NCBI GenBank assembly: GCA_030656145.1
Contig: JAUSOF010000009.1
Coordinates: forward strand, 24,852 to 88,851
DNA length: 64,000 bases
Source: Pseudomonas sp.
GTDB lineage: Bacteria; Pseudomonadota; Gammaproteobacteria; Pseudomonadales; Pseudomonadaceae
Direction of reading: 5' to 3'
Under the pieces are notes generated by a model, which saw only the letters and a program-made list of their open reading frames with translations, was not told where the DNA came from and searched no databases. Both the position numbers and the translations under genes were made by a program. This document shows positions 41,789-50,017 of the stretch, one piece after another (position 1 is the first letter of the stretch; each line of letters begins with the position of its first letter).

Positions 41789-44700
41789 GCCTCACACAGC
41801 GTTTCGGCCTGCGCCAGCACCAGCTGGGCGGCCTCTTCTTCTTGATCCGGTGGGTATTTGTATTTGCGCAGAATACGCTTAACCAGCAAGCGCAATTTGG
41901 CCCGCACGCTGTCGCGACTGCTCCAGTCGACGCTGACGTTTTTGCGCAAGCTGTCGGTCAGTTCGTGGGCAATTTTGGCCAGCGTCTCATCGCCCAGCTC
42001 ACGCACCGAGGCCTCGTTATTGGCCAGGGCATCGTAGAACGCCAGCTCATCTTCATTCAGGCCCAGCTCATCACCACGCTTACAGGCGGCGGCGAACTTC
42101 TTGGCCATTTCGATAAGTTCTTCGATTACCTGGGCAGTTTCGATCGAACGGTTTTGGTAGCGCTTGATGACGTTGGCCAACAGCTCGGAAAACTTCTTCT
42201 CCTGGGTCAGGTTGCTGCTGAAACGGCTCTTGATCTCGCCCTCCAGCAAGCGATCAAGTAATTCCACCGCCAGGTTACGTTCCGGCAGGTTGCGCAGCTC
42301 GGCCAAGAAGTCGTCGTCCAGCAGGCCGATATTGGGTTTATCCAAGCCAACGGCGGCGAAAATATCCACCACCTCACCCGAGACCACGGCATTGCCGATG
42401 ATCTGCCGCACCGCCAGCTCGCGCTCTTCATCGGTTTTCTTCTGCGCGCTGACTTCACGCTTGATCAGCATCACCTTGATTGCCTGGAAGAACGCCACCT
42501 CCTCACGCACCGCCTTGGCTTCATCCAGGGTGCAGCACAGAGTAAAGGCCTTGCTCATGGCCAGCGCGTTGTCGGCGAAGCGTTTTTTACCGTCATCCAG
42601 CCCCAGCACATGGTTAGCCGCACCAGCTAAGAGTTTGTGCCCTGCGGTGAGGAACTCGCTGTAATCAAAGCCATGCAGCAGGCTGCGCAGCACATCGAGT
42701 TTTTCCTCAAGCACGGCGTAGGCTTCATGCACGTCCACCGTTGGCTGGCCACGGCCTTTGCTGGCGGTGTATTCCTTCAGGGCAGTTTTAAGCTCATTGG
42801 CGATGCCGATGTAATCGACCACCAAACCGCCCTGCTTGCCCTTGAACACCCGGTTAACCCGCGCGATAGCCTGCATCAGGTTGTGGCCCTTCATGGGCTT
42901 GTCGACATACAGGGTGTGCACGCAAGGCGCATCGAAGCCGGTCAGCCACATGTCCCGCACGATCACCAAGCGCAGCGGATCGCTCGGGTCTTTGAAACGT
43001 TTCTCCAGGCGCTTTTTTACCTGATTGCTGTAGATGTGCGGCCGCAGCAAGGGCTTGTCGGAGGCGCTGCCGGTCATCACCACCTTGATGGCGCCCTTCT
43101 CGGGGTCTTCGTCATGCCACTCGGGGCGCAGCGCGATGATCTCGTTGTACATATGCACGCAAATGTCGCGACTCATGGCCACCACCATCGCCTTGCCGTG
43201 CTGCGCCTGGCTGCGCTCTTCAAAGTGGGCGATCAAATCTTTGGCCACGCTCTGAATCCGTGGCTCCGCACCGACCACTTTCTCCAACGCGGCCCAGCGG
43301 CTTTTCAGGCGTGACTGCTGGCCTTCTTCTTCATCCTCGGCCAGTTCATCGACTTCGTCGTCGATATGCGCCAGCTCGCTGTCTTTCAGCGACAGCTTGG
43401 CCAGGCGCGACTCAAAGTAAATGGCCACGGTGGCGCCATCTTCCTTGGCCTGCTGCATGTCGTAGATGTGGATGTACTCGCCAAACACCGAACGTGTGTC
43501 GCGGTCTTCACTGGACACCGGCGTGCCGGTAAAGGCCACAAAGGTCGCATTCGGCAGGGCATCGCGCAGGTGCTGGGCATAACCGACCTGATAGCGACCA
43601 CTGACTTCGGCGGCTTGCAAATAACCGGTAGGAGCCAGCTTGCTGGCGATGTGCTGGTCGGGCGCAGGATCACCAGCAAGCTGGCTCCCACCCGAGACCT
43701 TCAGTGTCGCGCTGAAGCCGTACTGAGTGCGATGGGCCTCGTCGGCGATCACCACGATATTCGAACGATCGGAGAGCACCGGAAAACTGTCCTCATCCAC
43801 CCCCGGCATAAACTTCTGAATAGTGGCGAACACAATGCCGCCACTCGGGCGATTGGCCAACTTGCTGCGCAAGTCGCCACGCGACTCGACCTGCACCGGC
43901 TGTTCACGCAGCAAGTCTTGCGACAGGGAAAACACCCCAAACAACTGGCCATCCAAATCATTGCGGTCGGTGATGACCACAATGGTCGGATTCTCCATGG
44001 CCGCTTCCTGCATCACCCGAGCGGCGAAGCAGGTCATGGTGATGCTCTTGCCGCTACCTTGGGTGTGCCACACCACCCCGCCCTTATGGGTGCCGCCGGG
44101 GCGTGACGCCTCCACTACTCGCTGGATGGCCGAACGCACGGCATGGAACTGGTGATAGCCGGCAATCTTCTTCACCAGCCGGCCGTCGTCCTCAAACAAC
44201 ACAAAGTAACGCAGGTAATCCAGCAACAGCTCAGGCGCCAGTGCCCCGCGCAGCAGTGTCTGCAGCTCGTTAAATTGCCCCAGCGGATCGAGGGTTTCGC
44301 CGTCGATGGTGCGCCAGTTCATAAAGCGCTCGGCATCTGCCGACAACGAGCCCATGCGTGCTTCGCTGCCGTCGGAGATCAGCAAAATCTGGTTGTACTG
44401 AAACAGATCCGGGATCTGCTCTTTATAGGTCTGCAGCTGGTCGAAGGCCTTCCAGATATCGGCATTCACATCCGCCGGATTCTTCAGCTCCAGCACCACC
44501 ATCGGCAGGCCGTTGATGAACAAGATGATGTCCGGGCGGCGCGTGTGCTTTGGCCCGAGGATGCTGAACTGATTGATCGCCAGCCAGTCATTGGCCTGTA
44601 CCTGCGCCCAGTCGATCAGCCTGACAAAATCGCCACGGGTCTCGCCATCCTTTTGGTACTGCACCGGCACGCCGCCGACCAACAAACGATGAAACACCCG

Positions 44701-44949
44701 ATTGGCCGACAACTGCACCGGCACGCCCAGCTCCAGCACTTGCTTGAGCGCATCTTCACGCGCCGCCAGCGGCACCTTGGGGTTGAGCGTTGCAATCGCT
44801 GCCCGCAGGCGCTCCACCAACACCACCTGGCGATAGTTGTCGCGCTCGGGGTTCGCACCGTCATGGGCGATGCTTGGCCCGTGAATATGGGTGTAGCCCA
44901 GCTCAGTTAGCCATTCGAGGGTTTCTTGTTCCAGCTGATCTTCGGTCAT
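41779..44949 (-). CDS. hsdR: Type I restriction enzyme, R subunit HsdR
   Basis: Endonuclease and DNA-translocating motor of the type I restriction complex with HsdM and HsdS. The 1056-aa protein has a PD-(D/E)XK nuclease (Asp140 in RRPDIILFI, Glu154 and Lys156 in VLELKN), Walker A HTQGSGKS (about 295-302), DEAH in IADEAHRTQYGF, FTGTP, the second RecA lobe (MWLTGFDAP, AIARVNRVFKGK) and a helical C-terminus. About residues 421-440 are encoded by an inserted REP inverted repeat, yet the frame is open. It is separated from hsdM-hsdS by about 13 kb of other defence genes. Confidence 0.94.
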   Translation of the reverse strand: MTEDQLEQETLEWLTELGYTHIHGPSIAHDGANPERDNYRQVVLVERLRAAIATLNPKVPLAAREDALKQVLELGVPVQLSANRVFHRLLVGGVPVQYQKDGETRGDFVRLIDWAQVQANDWLAINQFSILGPKHTRRPDIILFINGLPMVVLELKNPADVNADIWKAFDQLQTYKEQIPDLFQYNQILLISDGSEARMGSLSADAERFMNWRTIDGETLDPLGQFNELQTLLRGALAPELLLDYLRYFVLFEDDGRLVKKIAGYHQFHAVRSAIQRVVEASRPGGTHKGGVVWHTQGSGKSITMTCFAARVMQEAAMENPTIVVITDRNDLDGQLFGVFSLSQDLLREQPVQVESRGDLRSKLANRPSGGIVFATIQKFMPGVDEDSFPVLSDRSNIVVIADEAHRTQYGFSATLKVSGGSQLAGDPAPDQHIASKLAPTGYLQAAEVSGRYQVGYAQHLRDALPNATFVAFTGTPVSSEDRDTRSVFGEYIHIYDMQQAKEDGATVAIYFESRLAKLSLKDSELAHIDDEVDELAEDEEEGQQSRLKSRWAALEKVVGAEPRIQSVAKDLIAHFEERSQAQHGKAMVVAMSRDICVHMYNEIIALRPEWHDEDPEKGAIKVVMTGSASDKPLLRPHIYSNQVKKRLEKRFKDPSDPLRLVIVRDMWLTGFDAPCVHTLYVDKPMKGHNLMQAIARVNRVFKGKQGGLVVDYIGIANELKTALKEYTASKGRGQPTVDVHEAYAVLEEKLDVLRSLLHGFDYSEFLTAGHKLLAGAANHVLGLDDGKKRFADNALAMSKAFTLCCTLDEAKAVREEVAFFQAIKVMLIKREVSAQKKTDEERELAVRQIIGNAVVSGEVVDIFAAVGLDKPNIGLLDDDFLAELRNLPERNLAVELLDRLLEGEIKSRFSSNLTQEKKFSELLANVIKRYQNRSIETAQVIEELIEMAKKFAAACKRGDELGLNEDELAFYDALANNEASVRELGDETLAKIAHELTDSLRKNVSVDWSSRDSVRAKLRLLVKRILRKYKYPPDQEEEAAQLVLAQAETLCEAWM
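43631..43688. repeat. REP inverted pair inserted in frame within hsdR
   Basis: GGAGCCAGCTTGCTGG (43631-43646) and CCAGCAAGCTGGCTCC (43673-43688) are perfect 16-bp inverted repeats with a 26-nt loop. The same core is present as a half-site at 16213. The element is translated as about 20 residues between the DEAH motif and the YAQHLRDALPNA segment. Confidence 0.88.
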
Positions 44950-44978
44950 GCCGACTCATTCCTTGATTCATTCAATGA

Positions 44979-45005
44979 CGGGTAGCGCTGCGCTCACCCC
45001 GCCCT
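44979..45005. repeat. Dispersed GC-rich palindrome between hsdR and the second Fic gene
   Basis: CGGGTAGCGCTGCGCTCACCCCG forms a short hairpin (AGCGC-T-GCGCT core). It shares the GCTGCGCT core with the element at 47753-47777 beside the RAYT remnant, suggesting one REP-like family. Confidence 0.5.
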
Positions 45006-45043
45006 ATGCAAACGTGCCAGTGGCTACATCTAATGCAGCAACC

Positions 45044-46027
45044 TCACTCGAACACCCGCCAATACCCGCCCTTGTTAGGCCCAATACGCTCAAGGTGCCC
45101 GGCAGCCTTGAGCTTGGCCAACTGCTTTTCCACCGCCCGCTGGGAAAGACCCAACTGCTCGGCAGCCTGCTTGCCGGTCAGCTGCGGCTTAGCTTTGAGC
45201 AAACCTAACAACGGCATTTCTTCCGAACCATATTCCGAACTTTGTTCCGTACTGCCAAGGACATTAACCGACTCAGCTTCAACAAGCGCCTGCTTCAATG
45301 CCTGCAACATAAACTCGACAAAGACGGTCGCTTCAGCCTGCTGATCGGAGACCTGCAAAGCCGCGTAATACGCCTCTTGCTGCTCACGAATCACCGTTTC
45401 CACTGGCAAGTAAGCCAGCACCGGCCGCCACTGGCTCAGAATCAGCGTCTGCCATAAACGCCCCATCCGCCCATTGCCATCGGCAAAGGGATGAATGAAT
45501 TCGAACTCGTAATGGAACACGCAACTGGCGATCAACGGATGCAGATCGGTGCGCGCCAACCAAGCCAGCAGATCATCCACCAACGGCCCAACGCGGTTGG
45601 CCGGCGGCGCCATATGCAACAAGCGCTCGCCGCGATAAATACCCACGCCACCCTGGCGAAACTGCCCGGCATCATCGATCAAGCCCTGCATCAACAGCCC
45701 ATGGGCCGATAGCAGATCGGCCCGAGCAGCCACCTGCCAACCCGGCATCGCCTCATAGGCGGCAAAGGCATTGCGCACCTCCTGAATCTCGCGTGGCAGG
45801 CCAAGTACCCGCTTACCCTCCAACACCGCCGTCACCTGCTCCAGGTTCAGGGTGTTGTTCTCAATGGCCAGTGAGGCCTGGATGGTGCGAATGCGGTTGC
45901 CTCGACGCAGTTGCGGCGTCATCGTGGTTTCGCGTAAGGCGGACAAGCGCCCTACCTGCTCACTGATATCGGCAACCAGAGCGAGCATGGCAGCGGTAAG
46001 GGTTAGCGGTGGTTGATAGTTGTTCAT
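45044..46027 (-). CDS. Class II Fic protein with C-terminal winged helix
   Basis: Predicted AMP transferase. The ATG at 46027 overlaps the stop of the preceding gene (ATGA) and gives 327 aa; the frame runs upstream but only as a shadow of that gene. It has an inhibitory helix SLAIEN (residues 52-57), the Fic motif HPFADGNGR (179-187) and a C-terminal winged helix (LTGKQAAEQLGLSQRAVEKQ) nearly the same as that ending the preceding AlbA_2 protein. A Ser/Glu-rich linker separates Fic and winged-helix parts. Fic genes inside hsd loci are recurrent in bacteria; the target is unknown. Confidence 0.9.
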   Translation of the reverse strand: MNNYQPPLTLTAAMLALVADISEQVGRLSALRETTMTPQLRRGNRIRTIQASLAIENNTLNLEQVTAVLEGKRVLGLPREIQEVRNAFAAYEAMPGWQVAARADLLSAHGLLMQGLIDDAGQFRQGGVGIYRGERLLHMAPPANRVGPLVDDLLAWLARTDLHPLIASCVFHYEFEFIHPFADGNGRMGRLWQTLILSQWRPVLAYLPVETVIREQQEAYYAALQVSDQQAEATVFVEFMLQALKQALVEAESVNVLGSTEQSSEYGSEEMPLLGLLKAKPQLTGKQAAEQLGLSQRAVEKQLAKLKAAGHLERIGPNKGGYWRVFE

Positions 46028-47523
46028 CCCAACACCTGCCAATACCCACCCTTGTTCGGGCCGACACGCTGCAGGCGGCCAAGCGATTTGAGCTTGGCAA
46101 GTTGCAGTTCTACTGCTCGCAGGCTTAATCCAAGTTGCTGGGCCAGCACTTTTGCCGACAGTTTCGGTTGTACCCGCAACAAGGCCAAAATCCGCTCGGC
46201 CGTTTCTACCGAAGTTTCTACCGAAGTTTCTACCGAAGTTTTCGGTGCAACCACCTGGGCAGATTGCAACTGTTCCACCGCCCAATCCATGCACAAGAGT
46301 GTCTGGTCGTAGGGCTCGAAATTGTCGTTCAGCATCAAACGGCCGCCCGTAGCCAGCCAGGCCTCACGGATTTTCGGCAACCCTGAACCGGCTCGCTCGC
46401 CAAGATTGATCATTAAAAACATCTGCTGCAGCGTGCGGTTACGGCAATCGCTTTCGCCACCATGCAGCGCCACTTCGGCCGGCACGCGCAGTAATCCGGG
46501 GTTGCGAAACTCAAAACCAGAGGGGCGTTTGATGATGCGCACCGAAGCCCTATCTGAGTAGTCGGCATGCACCAAGGTATTAACCAGTGCCTCACGCAGC
46601 GCCTGATGCAAAGAGGTATCGTCCTGGCGGAAATTACCCTTGAGCACGAAGGGCACCTTCAGATCAGCCACCAGTTTGCGCGACACCTTGCGGAAGAAGT
46701 CAAACAGGTTGCCCGACCAAGTGCCATCCGGCACCACGCGATCCAACCAGCGGGCATCGGTATCGGGCTGGTCTTTCTGTTCCTGATAATCGAGAAAATA
46801 CAGCGGTGCAGCCTCAGCAATCGCCGGCCATTGGCCAAACATCAGTAGCCCGGCCAAGGTAACGCCCTGCTCGCCCGTCTTACGGTCTTCGCGCCAACCG
46901 CCCAGTAAACGCAGGAAGCTTTGGTCGTCCGGCGTAATCCATGGATGATCCGGCTTGTGGGCAGCAAACATCTGGCGATAAGCATGCAAGCTCTGCAAAT
47001 CAAGATCGGCCAAGCCGAAACCCGGCAAAATCTGGCTGTCGCGGCTGTCTTCCAATTGCTCGGCCAACATGCGCCGAACCACTTCATCGCTGACGCGTAC
47101 ATCACCTTCATTAAGACGGCGGTAGGTATTACCCAACGGATTACCGTTGAGGTACACCGGCTTTTGCTTGCGACTGGCGGCGGGCACGCGCACCTGTAAT
47201 ACGGTTTTGCCATCCAGCAATAAGGCTTGCACATCCGCATCGGCCAGCAGGTTAACGCTGACTTTCAACGGATTATTCAGGGTGCTGAACAGGTCTTGGC
47301 GAACAGTGTCCGGGCTCGCAATGCCGGCCACGCTGAACTGCCCGGCCTTTTCGCGCATGCCCAGCAAAATGATGCCGCCATGGGTATTGGCAAAAGCTGA
47401 ATAGGTTGGCCAGAAGTCCCTGGGCAACTCACCCTTACCGTCACGGCCTTGAGCGCGCTTGCATTCGAGCTCGACCGTTTCGGTAAGCAGCGCCAAGTCT
47501 TCTAGCGTTTGCAGTTCAAGCAT
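46024..47523 (-). CDS. AlbA_2 (Schlafen-like) putative DNA-binding/ATP-binding protein
   Basis: COG2865-type protein of unknown role, often found in restriction loci. The 499-aa product has the N-terminal AlbA_2 domain (ETVELECKRAQGRDGKGELP, FANTHGGIILLGM), a middle GHKL-like ATP-binding region (LREALVNTLVHADYS, EFRNPGLL, RAGSGLPKIREAW) and a C-terminal winged helix. The linker before the winged helix contains the tetrapeptide SVET three times, encoded by a 12-bp tandem repeat. It overlaps the Fic gene by 4 bp. Confidence 0.85.
   Translation of the reverse strand: MLELQTLEDLALLTETVELECKRAQGRDGKGELPRDFWPTYSAFANTHGGIILLGMREKAGQFSVAGIASPDTVRQDLFSTLNNPLKVSVNLLADADVQALLLDGKTVLQVRVPAASRKQKPVYLNGNPLGNTYRRLNEGDVRVSDEVVRRMLAEQLEDSRDSQILPGFGLADLDLQSLHAYRQMFAAHKPDHPWITPDDQSFLRLLGGWREDRKTGEQGVTLAGLLMFGQWPAIAEAAPLYFLDYQEQKDQPDTDARWLDRVVPDGTWSGNLFDFFRKVSRKLVADLKVPFVLKGNFRQDDTSLHQALREALVNTLVHADYSDRASVRIIKRPSGFEFRNPGLLRVPAEVALHGGESDCRNRTLQQMFLMINLGERAGSGLPKIREAWLATGGRLMLNDNFEPYDQTLLCMDWAVEQLQSAQVVAPKTSVETSVETSVETAERILALLRVQPKLSAKVLAQQLGLSLRAVELQLAKLKSLGRLQRVGPNKGGYWQVLG
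46203..46238. repeat. Three tandem 12-bp units inside the AlbA_2 gene
   Basis: TTTCTACCGAAG is repeated three times exactly (46203-46214, 46215-46226, 46227-46238), encoding three SVET units in the inter-domain linker. A whole number of codons per unit means copy-number changes would preserve the frame. Confidence 0.9.
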
Positions 47524-47527
47524 TTAT

Positions 47528-47725
47528 TTAATCCTTGGTATTAACCAGCCATACGCGCATCGCCAGCATGGCCGCCACCTCAAAAGGACGCGTAGCCCGC
47601 ACCGCCCGGAACGCGCCACGCAGCAATTCCACATTGTCTGCGTCGGCCAACCAAGGCCGACGCTGTTCCGTAACCAGAGTAAAAAAATACGAAGCTCCAG
47701 GGACAAAGGCACGACGGTAGTTCAT
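47528..47725 (-). pseudogene. Truncated REP-associated tyrosine transposase (RAYT)
   Basis: The ATG at 47725 starts MNYRRAFVPGASYFFTLVTE, the N-terminus of IS200-like RAYT proteins, but homology ends after about 47 residues near RPFEVAA, before the HUH motif, and a different sequence runs to the stop. The catalytic domain is absent. Full RAYTs mobilise REP elements, and REP-like palindromes occur nearby. Confidence 0.8.
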
Positions 47726-47752
47726 GGCGTAATCATCCTTGATTATCGTTGT

Positions 47753-47777
47753 CGGGTTACGCTGCGCTAACGCGACC
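47753..47777. repeat. REP-like palindrome next to the RAYT remnant
   Basis: CGGGTTACGCTGCGCTAACGCGACC resembles the widespread GGGTTACGC-TGC-GCTAACCC hairpin repeats associated with RAYT genes. A related copy lies at 44979-45005. Confidence 0.55.
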
Positions 47778-47811
47778 TTCGGGCTGGCAAGCGGCAATAA
47801 CCACGCGCCGC

Positions 47812-48861
47812 TCATAACAACTCGTCCAGCTGGCCCGCCTCATCCGCCAGCTCGGCCTCGATCTCGGCGATGCTTGGCAGGTTGCGTCCCAGTGACTCGG
47901 GCAAGTCACGCAGCAGTTGATATTCGGCAACCCCGATGGGCTTGTCGATGCCTGACAGCGCGTACTCGGCGACCAAGCGGTTCTGTTGCTTGCACAGCAA
48001 CAAACCAATGCTGGGCTTGTCGTCTTCGGCCTTGATCTGGGCATCTACGGCAGCCAGGTAGAAGTTCAGCTGGCCGGCATGTTCGGGTTTGAATGCCGTG
48101 GCCTTGAGTTCTACCACCACATAGCACTTGAGTCGCGTGTGGTAAAACAGCAGGTCAATAAAGAATTCGTCGCCGCCGACTTCCAGGCGAAACTGTCGGC
48201 CGACAAAGGCGAAGCCCGCACCAAGCTCCAGCAGAAAACGGGTGATATGGCGGATCAGCCCGTCCTCGATCTCGCGTTCCTGAGCATCGTTGCCCAGGCC
48301 GAGGAAGTCGAACAGGTAAGGGTCCTTCAGCGTCTCCCGCGCCAGCGCCGACTCGCTAACCGGCAGGCGCGCGGCAAAGTTGTTCACCGCCGAACCCTGG
48401 CGCTGTAGCAGGCGGTTTTTGATGTTCAGCTCCAGCGTGCTGCGCGACCAACCGTGCTGCACGGTTTGCACGGCGTACCACTCGCGCTCGACAGGGCTGT
48501 CCAGCTTGGTCAGCAAAGTCACCACATGGAACCAGGGCAATTGGTCAGCAGCCTGCTGACCAAATAGACGGTCAGGGCAGTGCTGGGCGAAAAAACGCAT
48601 GTACTTGAGGTTGCTGGTGGACCAGCCCTTCATATCCGGGAAGGCGTCTTTCAGGTCTCTTGCAAGGCGCTCGATGACCTTGGCGCCCCAGCCTTGCACC
48701 TCCTGACGCTGCTGAATCTCGCTGCCGAGGCGGTGATAGAGCAGCACCAGCTCGGCATTGACCGCCAGCGCGGCGCGCTGCCGGGCCTGGGCAATATCGC
48801 CTTTAAGCAGAGCCAGCCAATCGGCATAGCCCTCGGGGAGGATCGGTATTTTGGGGCTCAT
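47812..48861 (-). CDS. DUF1016 (YhcG-type) PD-(D/E)XK nuclease
   Basis: Predicted DNA nuclease of the YhcG family, common in type I restriction and other defence loci. The ATG at 48861 gives MSPKIPILPEGYADW and 349 aa. The N-terminal helical domain (LYHRLGSEIQQRQEVQGWGA, FPDMKGWSTSNLKYMRFF) precedes a nuclease core with Asp236 in FIDLLFYH and Glu251/Lys253 in VVVELKA. A few upstream codons to 48885 are also open. It follows the winged-helix nuclease gene after about 100 bp. Confidence 0.9.
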   Translation of the reverse strand: MSPKIPILPEGYADWLALLKGDIAQARQRAALAVNAELVLLYHRLGSEIQQRQEVQGWGAKVIERLARDLKDAFPDMKGWSTSNLKYMRFFAQHCPDRLFGQQAADQLPWFHVVTLLTKLDSPVEREWYAVQTVQHGWSRSTLELNIKNRLLQRQGSAVNNFAARLPVSESALARETLKDPYLFDFLGLGNDAQEREIEDGLIRHITRFLLELGAGFAFVGRQFRLEVGGDEFFIDLLFYHTRLKCYVVVELKATAFKPEHAGQLNFYLAAVDAQIKAEDDKPSIGLLLCKQQNRLVAEYALSGIDKPIGVAEYQLLRDLPESLGRNLPSIAEIEAELADEAGQLDELL

Positions 48862-48964
48862 GCTCGAAACGCCTCCATCGGCCAATGTCGCATGCCCTGC
48901 CGAACGGAGCTGTAGCCCGGACCAGCGCAGCCAGATCCGTTATGCCGATTTTGCTTTAGATTCG

Positions 48965-49903
48965 TCACATCGCCACCTCCCATTCCTTCACCGACAGCTC
49001 ACCCGTTTGGTGAAAACGCCGCACGCGACCAAGGAAGTCGGCGAAGTCACGATTCTCCTCGGTCAGTCGGTTACACATATCCCAGTCGATTTCTGCACGC
49101 TCGCGGGCTGGAATAAGAATCTGACTTTCCGTGGGGTTCTGCGTATCCAATTGGATCAGGCCGATGCCGTGAGCAGCGGCGAGCATACGCAGCTCCTTGA
49201 GCGTGCCGTCGCCTTCCACGGTAGCCGCGACCAGGTAACCGAAATGCGCCCAGGATGAGTTGGATACCGCCTGGAAAAAGCTTTTACGCGCGTTGGAGCG
49301 GTTGATCAGCAACTTGACTTCGAACGACCATAACCGCGCGCGGCGCTCGCTCAATATGCCGACGCATTCGCGCAACTCGCGGACCCAGTCGGCAGTCAGG
49401 TCTTCCAGGCCAACCAGATCCGGGTGCAGCCATTCGTTACCGCCGCTGCCGACGCGATTGGAAGAACGTTTTTCGTCTATGCGCATGGCATTGACGCCCT
49501 GCTCGACCCCTAGAAATTCCTTTAACAAGGGGTATAGCCCATGCTCATTCAGCACTGGGTTTACCGAGGACGGCTGGCTGCTTGCTTGCTCCAGGCCTTC
49601 TGCAGCTACCACTTCAGCTTCGGCATTCAGCTCCGACCAGTAATAGCGGCGCGGTCGACCTTCTGTGGTTTTCAGCTTGGGGTGATTCTGCTGCCAGCGT
49701 GGACGTGAGCCGGAAATCTCCGCCACTAGCTGCTGCACCAAGTCGGCGTCGGTTTGAATGTAACTGGCACTGGCGGCCTTCTTCTCCGCGCATTCAACGG
49801 GAAACTGCTGGAACACCCATTGCGCCAGCTCCCGAGCGGTGTGCTGCGTATCCGGTTGGCTTTGCAGGTACTCAATGACGCGCTGTTTAAGATTAAGGGC
49901 CAT
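48965..49903 (-). CDS. Winged-helix protein with PD-(D/E)XK-like core (COG2958/HrgA-like)
   Basis: Uncharacterised. The 312-aa protein has an N-terminal helix-turn-helix-like region (LKQRVIEYLQSQPDTQHTARELAQWVF), a basic linker, and a C-terminal region with a plausible restriction-type site: Asp162 in LHPDLVGLE, Glu195 and Lys197 in WSFEVKLLIN. This arrangement resembles COG2958 proteins found with restriction genes in several bacteria. It follows zorD after 114 bp, so it could be an accessory nuclease of the Zorya or restriction unit. No promoter is obvious. Confidence 0.75.
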   Translation of the reverse strand: MALNLKQRVIEYLQSQPDTQHTARELAQWVFQQFPVECAEKKAASASYIQTDADLVQQLVAEISGSRPRWQQNHPKLKTTEGRPRRYYWSELNAEAEVVAAEGLEQASSQPSSVNPVLNEHGLYPLLKEFLGVEQGVNAMRIDEKRSSNRVGSGGNEWLHPDLVGLEDLTADWVRELRECVGILSERRARLWSFEVKLLINRSNARKSFFQAVSNSSWAHFGYLVAATVEGDGTLKELRMLAAAHGIGLIQLDTQNPTESQILIPARERAEIDWDMCNRLTEENRDFADFLGRVRRFHQTGELSVKEWEVAM

Positions 49904-50017
49904 ATCAGCTCATCATCCATGCTTTATCGAAAAGAACTCTTTTGAGGTCCACTGAAGACCGACTCATTACGGAGTGCAAGGCCAATCGCACTAGGCTCTG
50001 ACCATCGACAGACTCAT

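Noticed and set aside
43631..43688. Possible CRISPR repeat
   Set aside because: A single inverted pair with no regularly spaced direct copies; it is a REP element.
46203..46238. Tandem repeat considered as a CRISPR or VNTR locus
   Set aside because: Only three contiguous 12-bp coding units with no spacers; reported as a coding tandem repeat instead.
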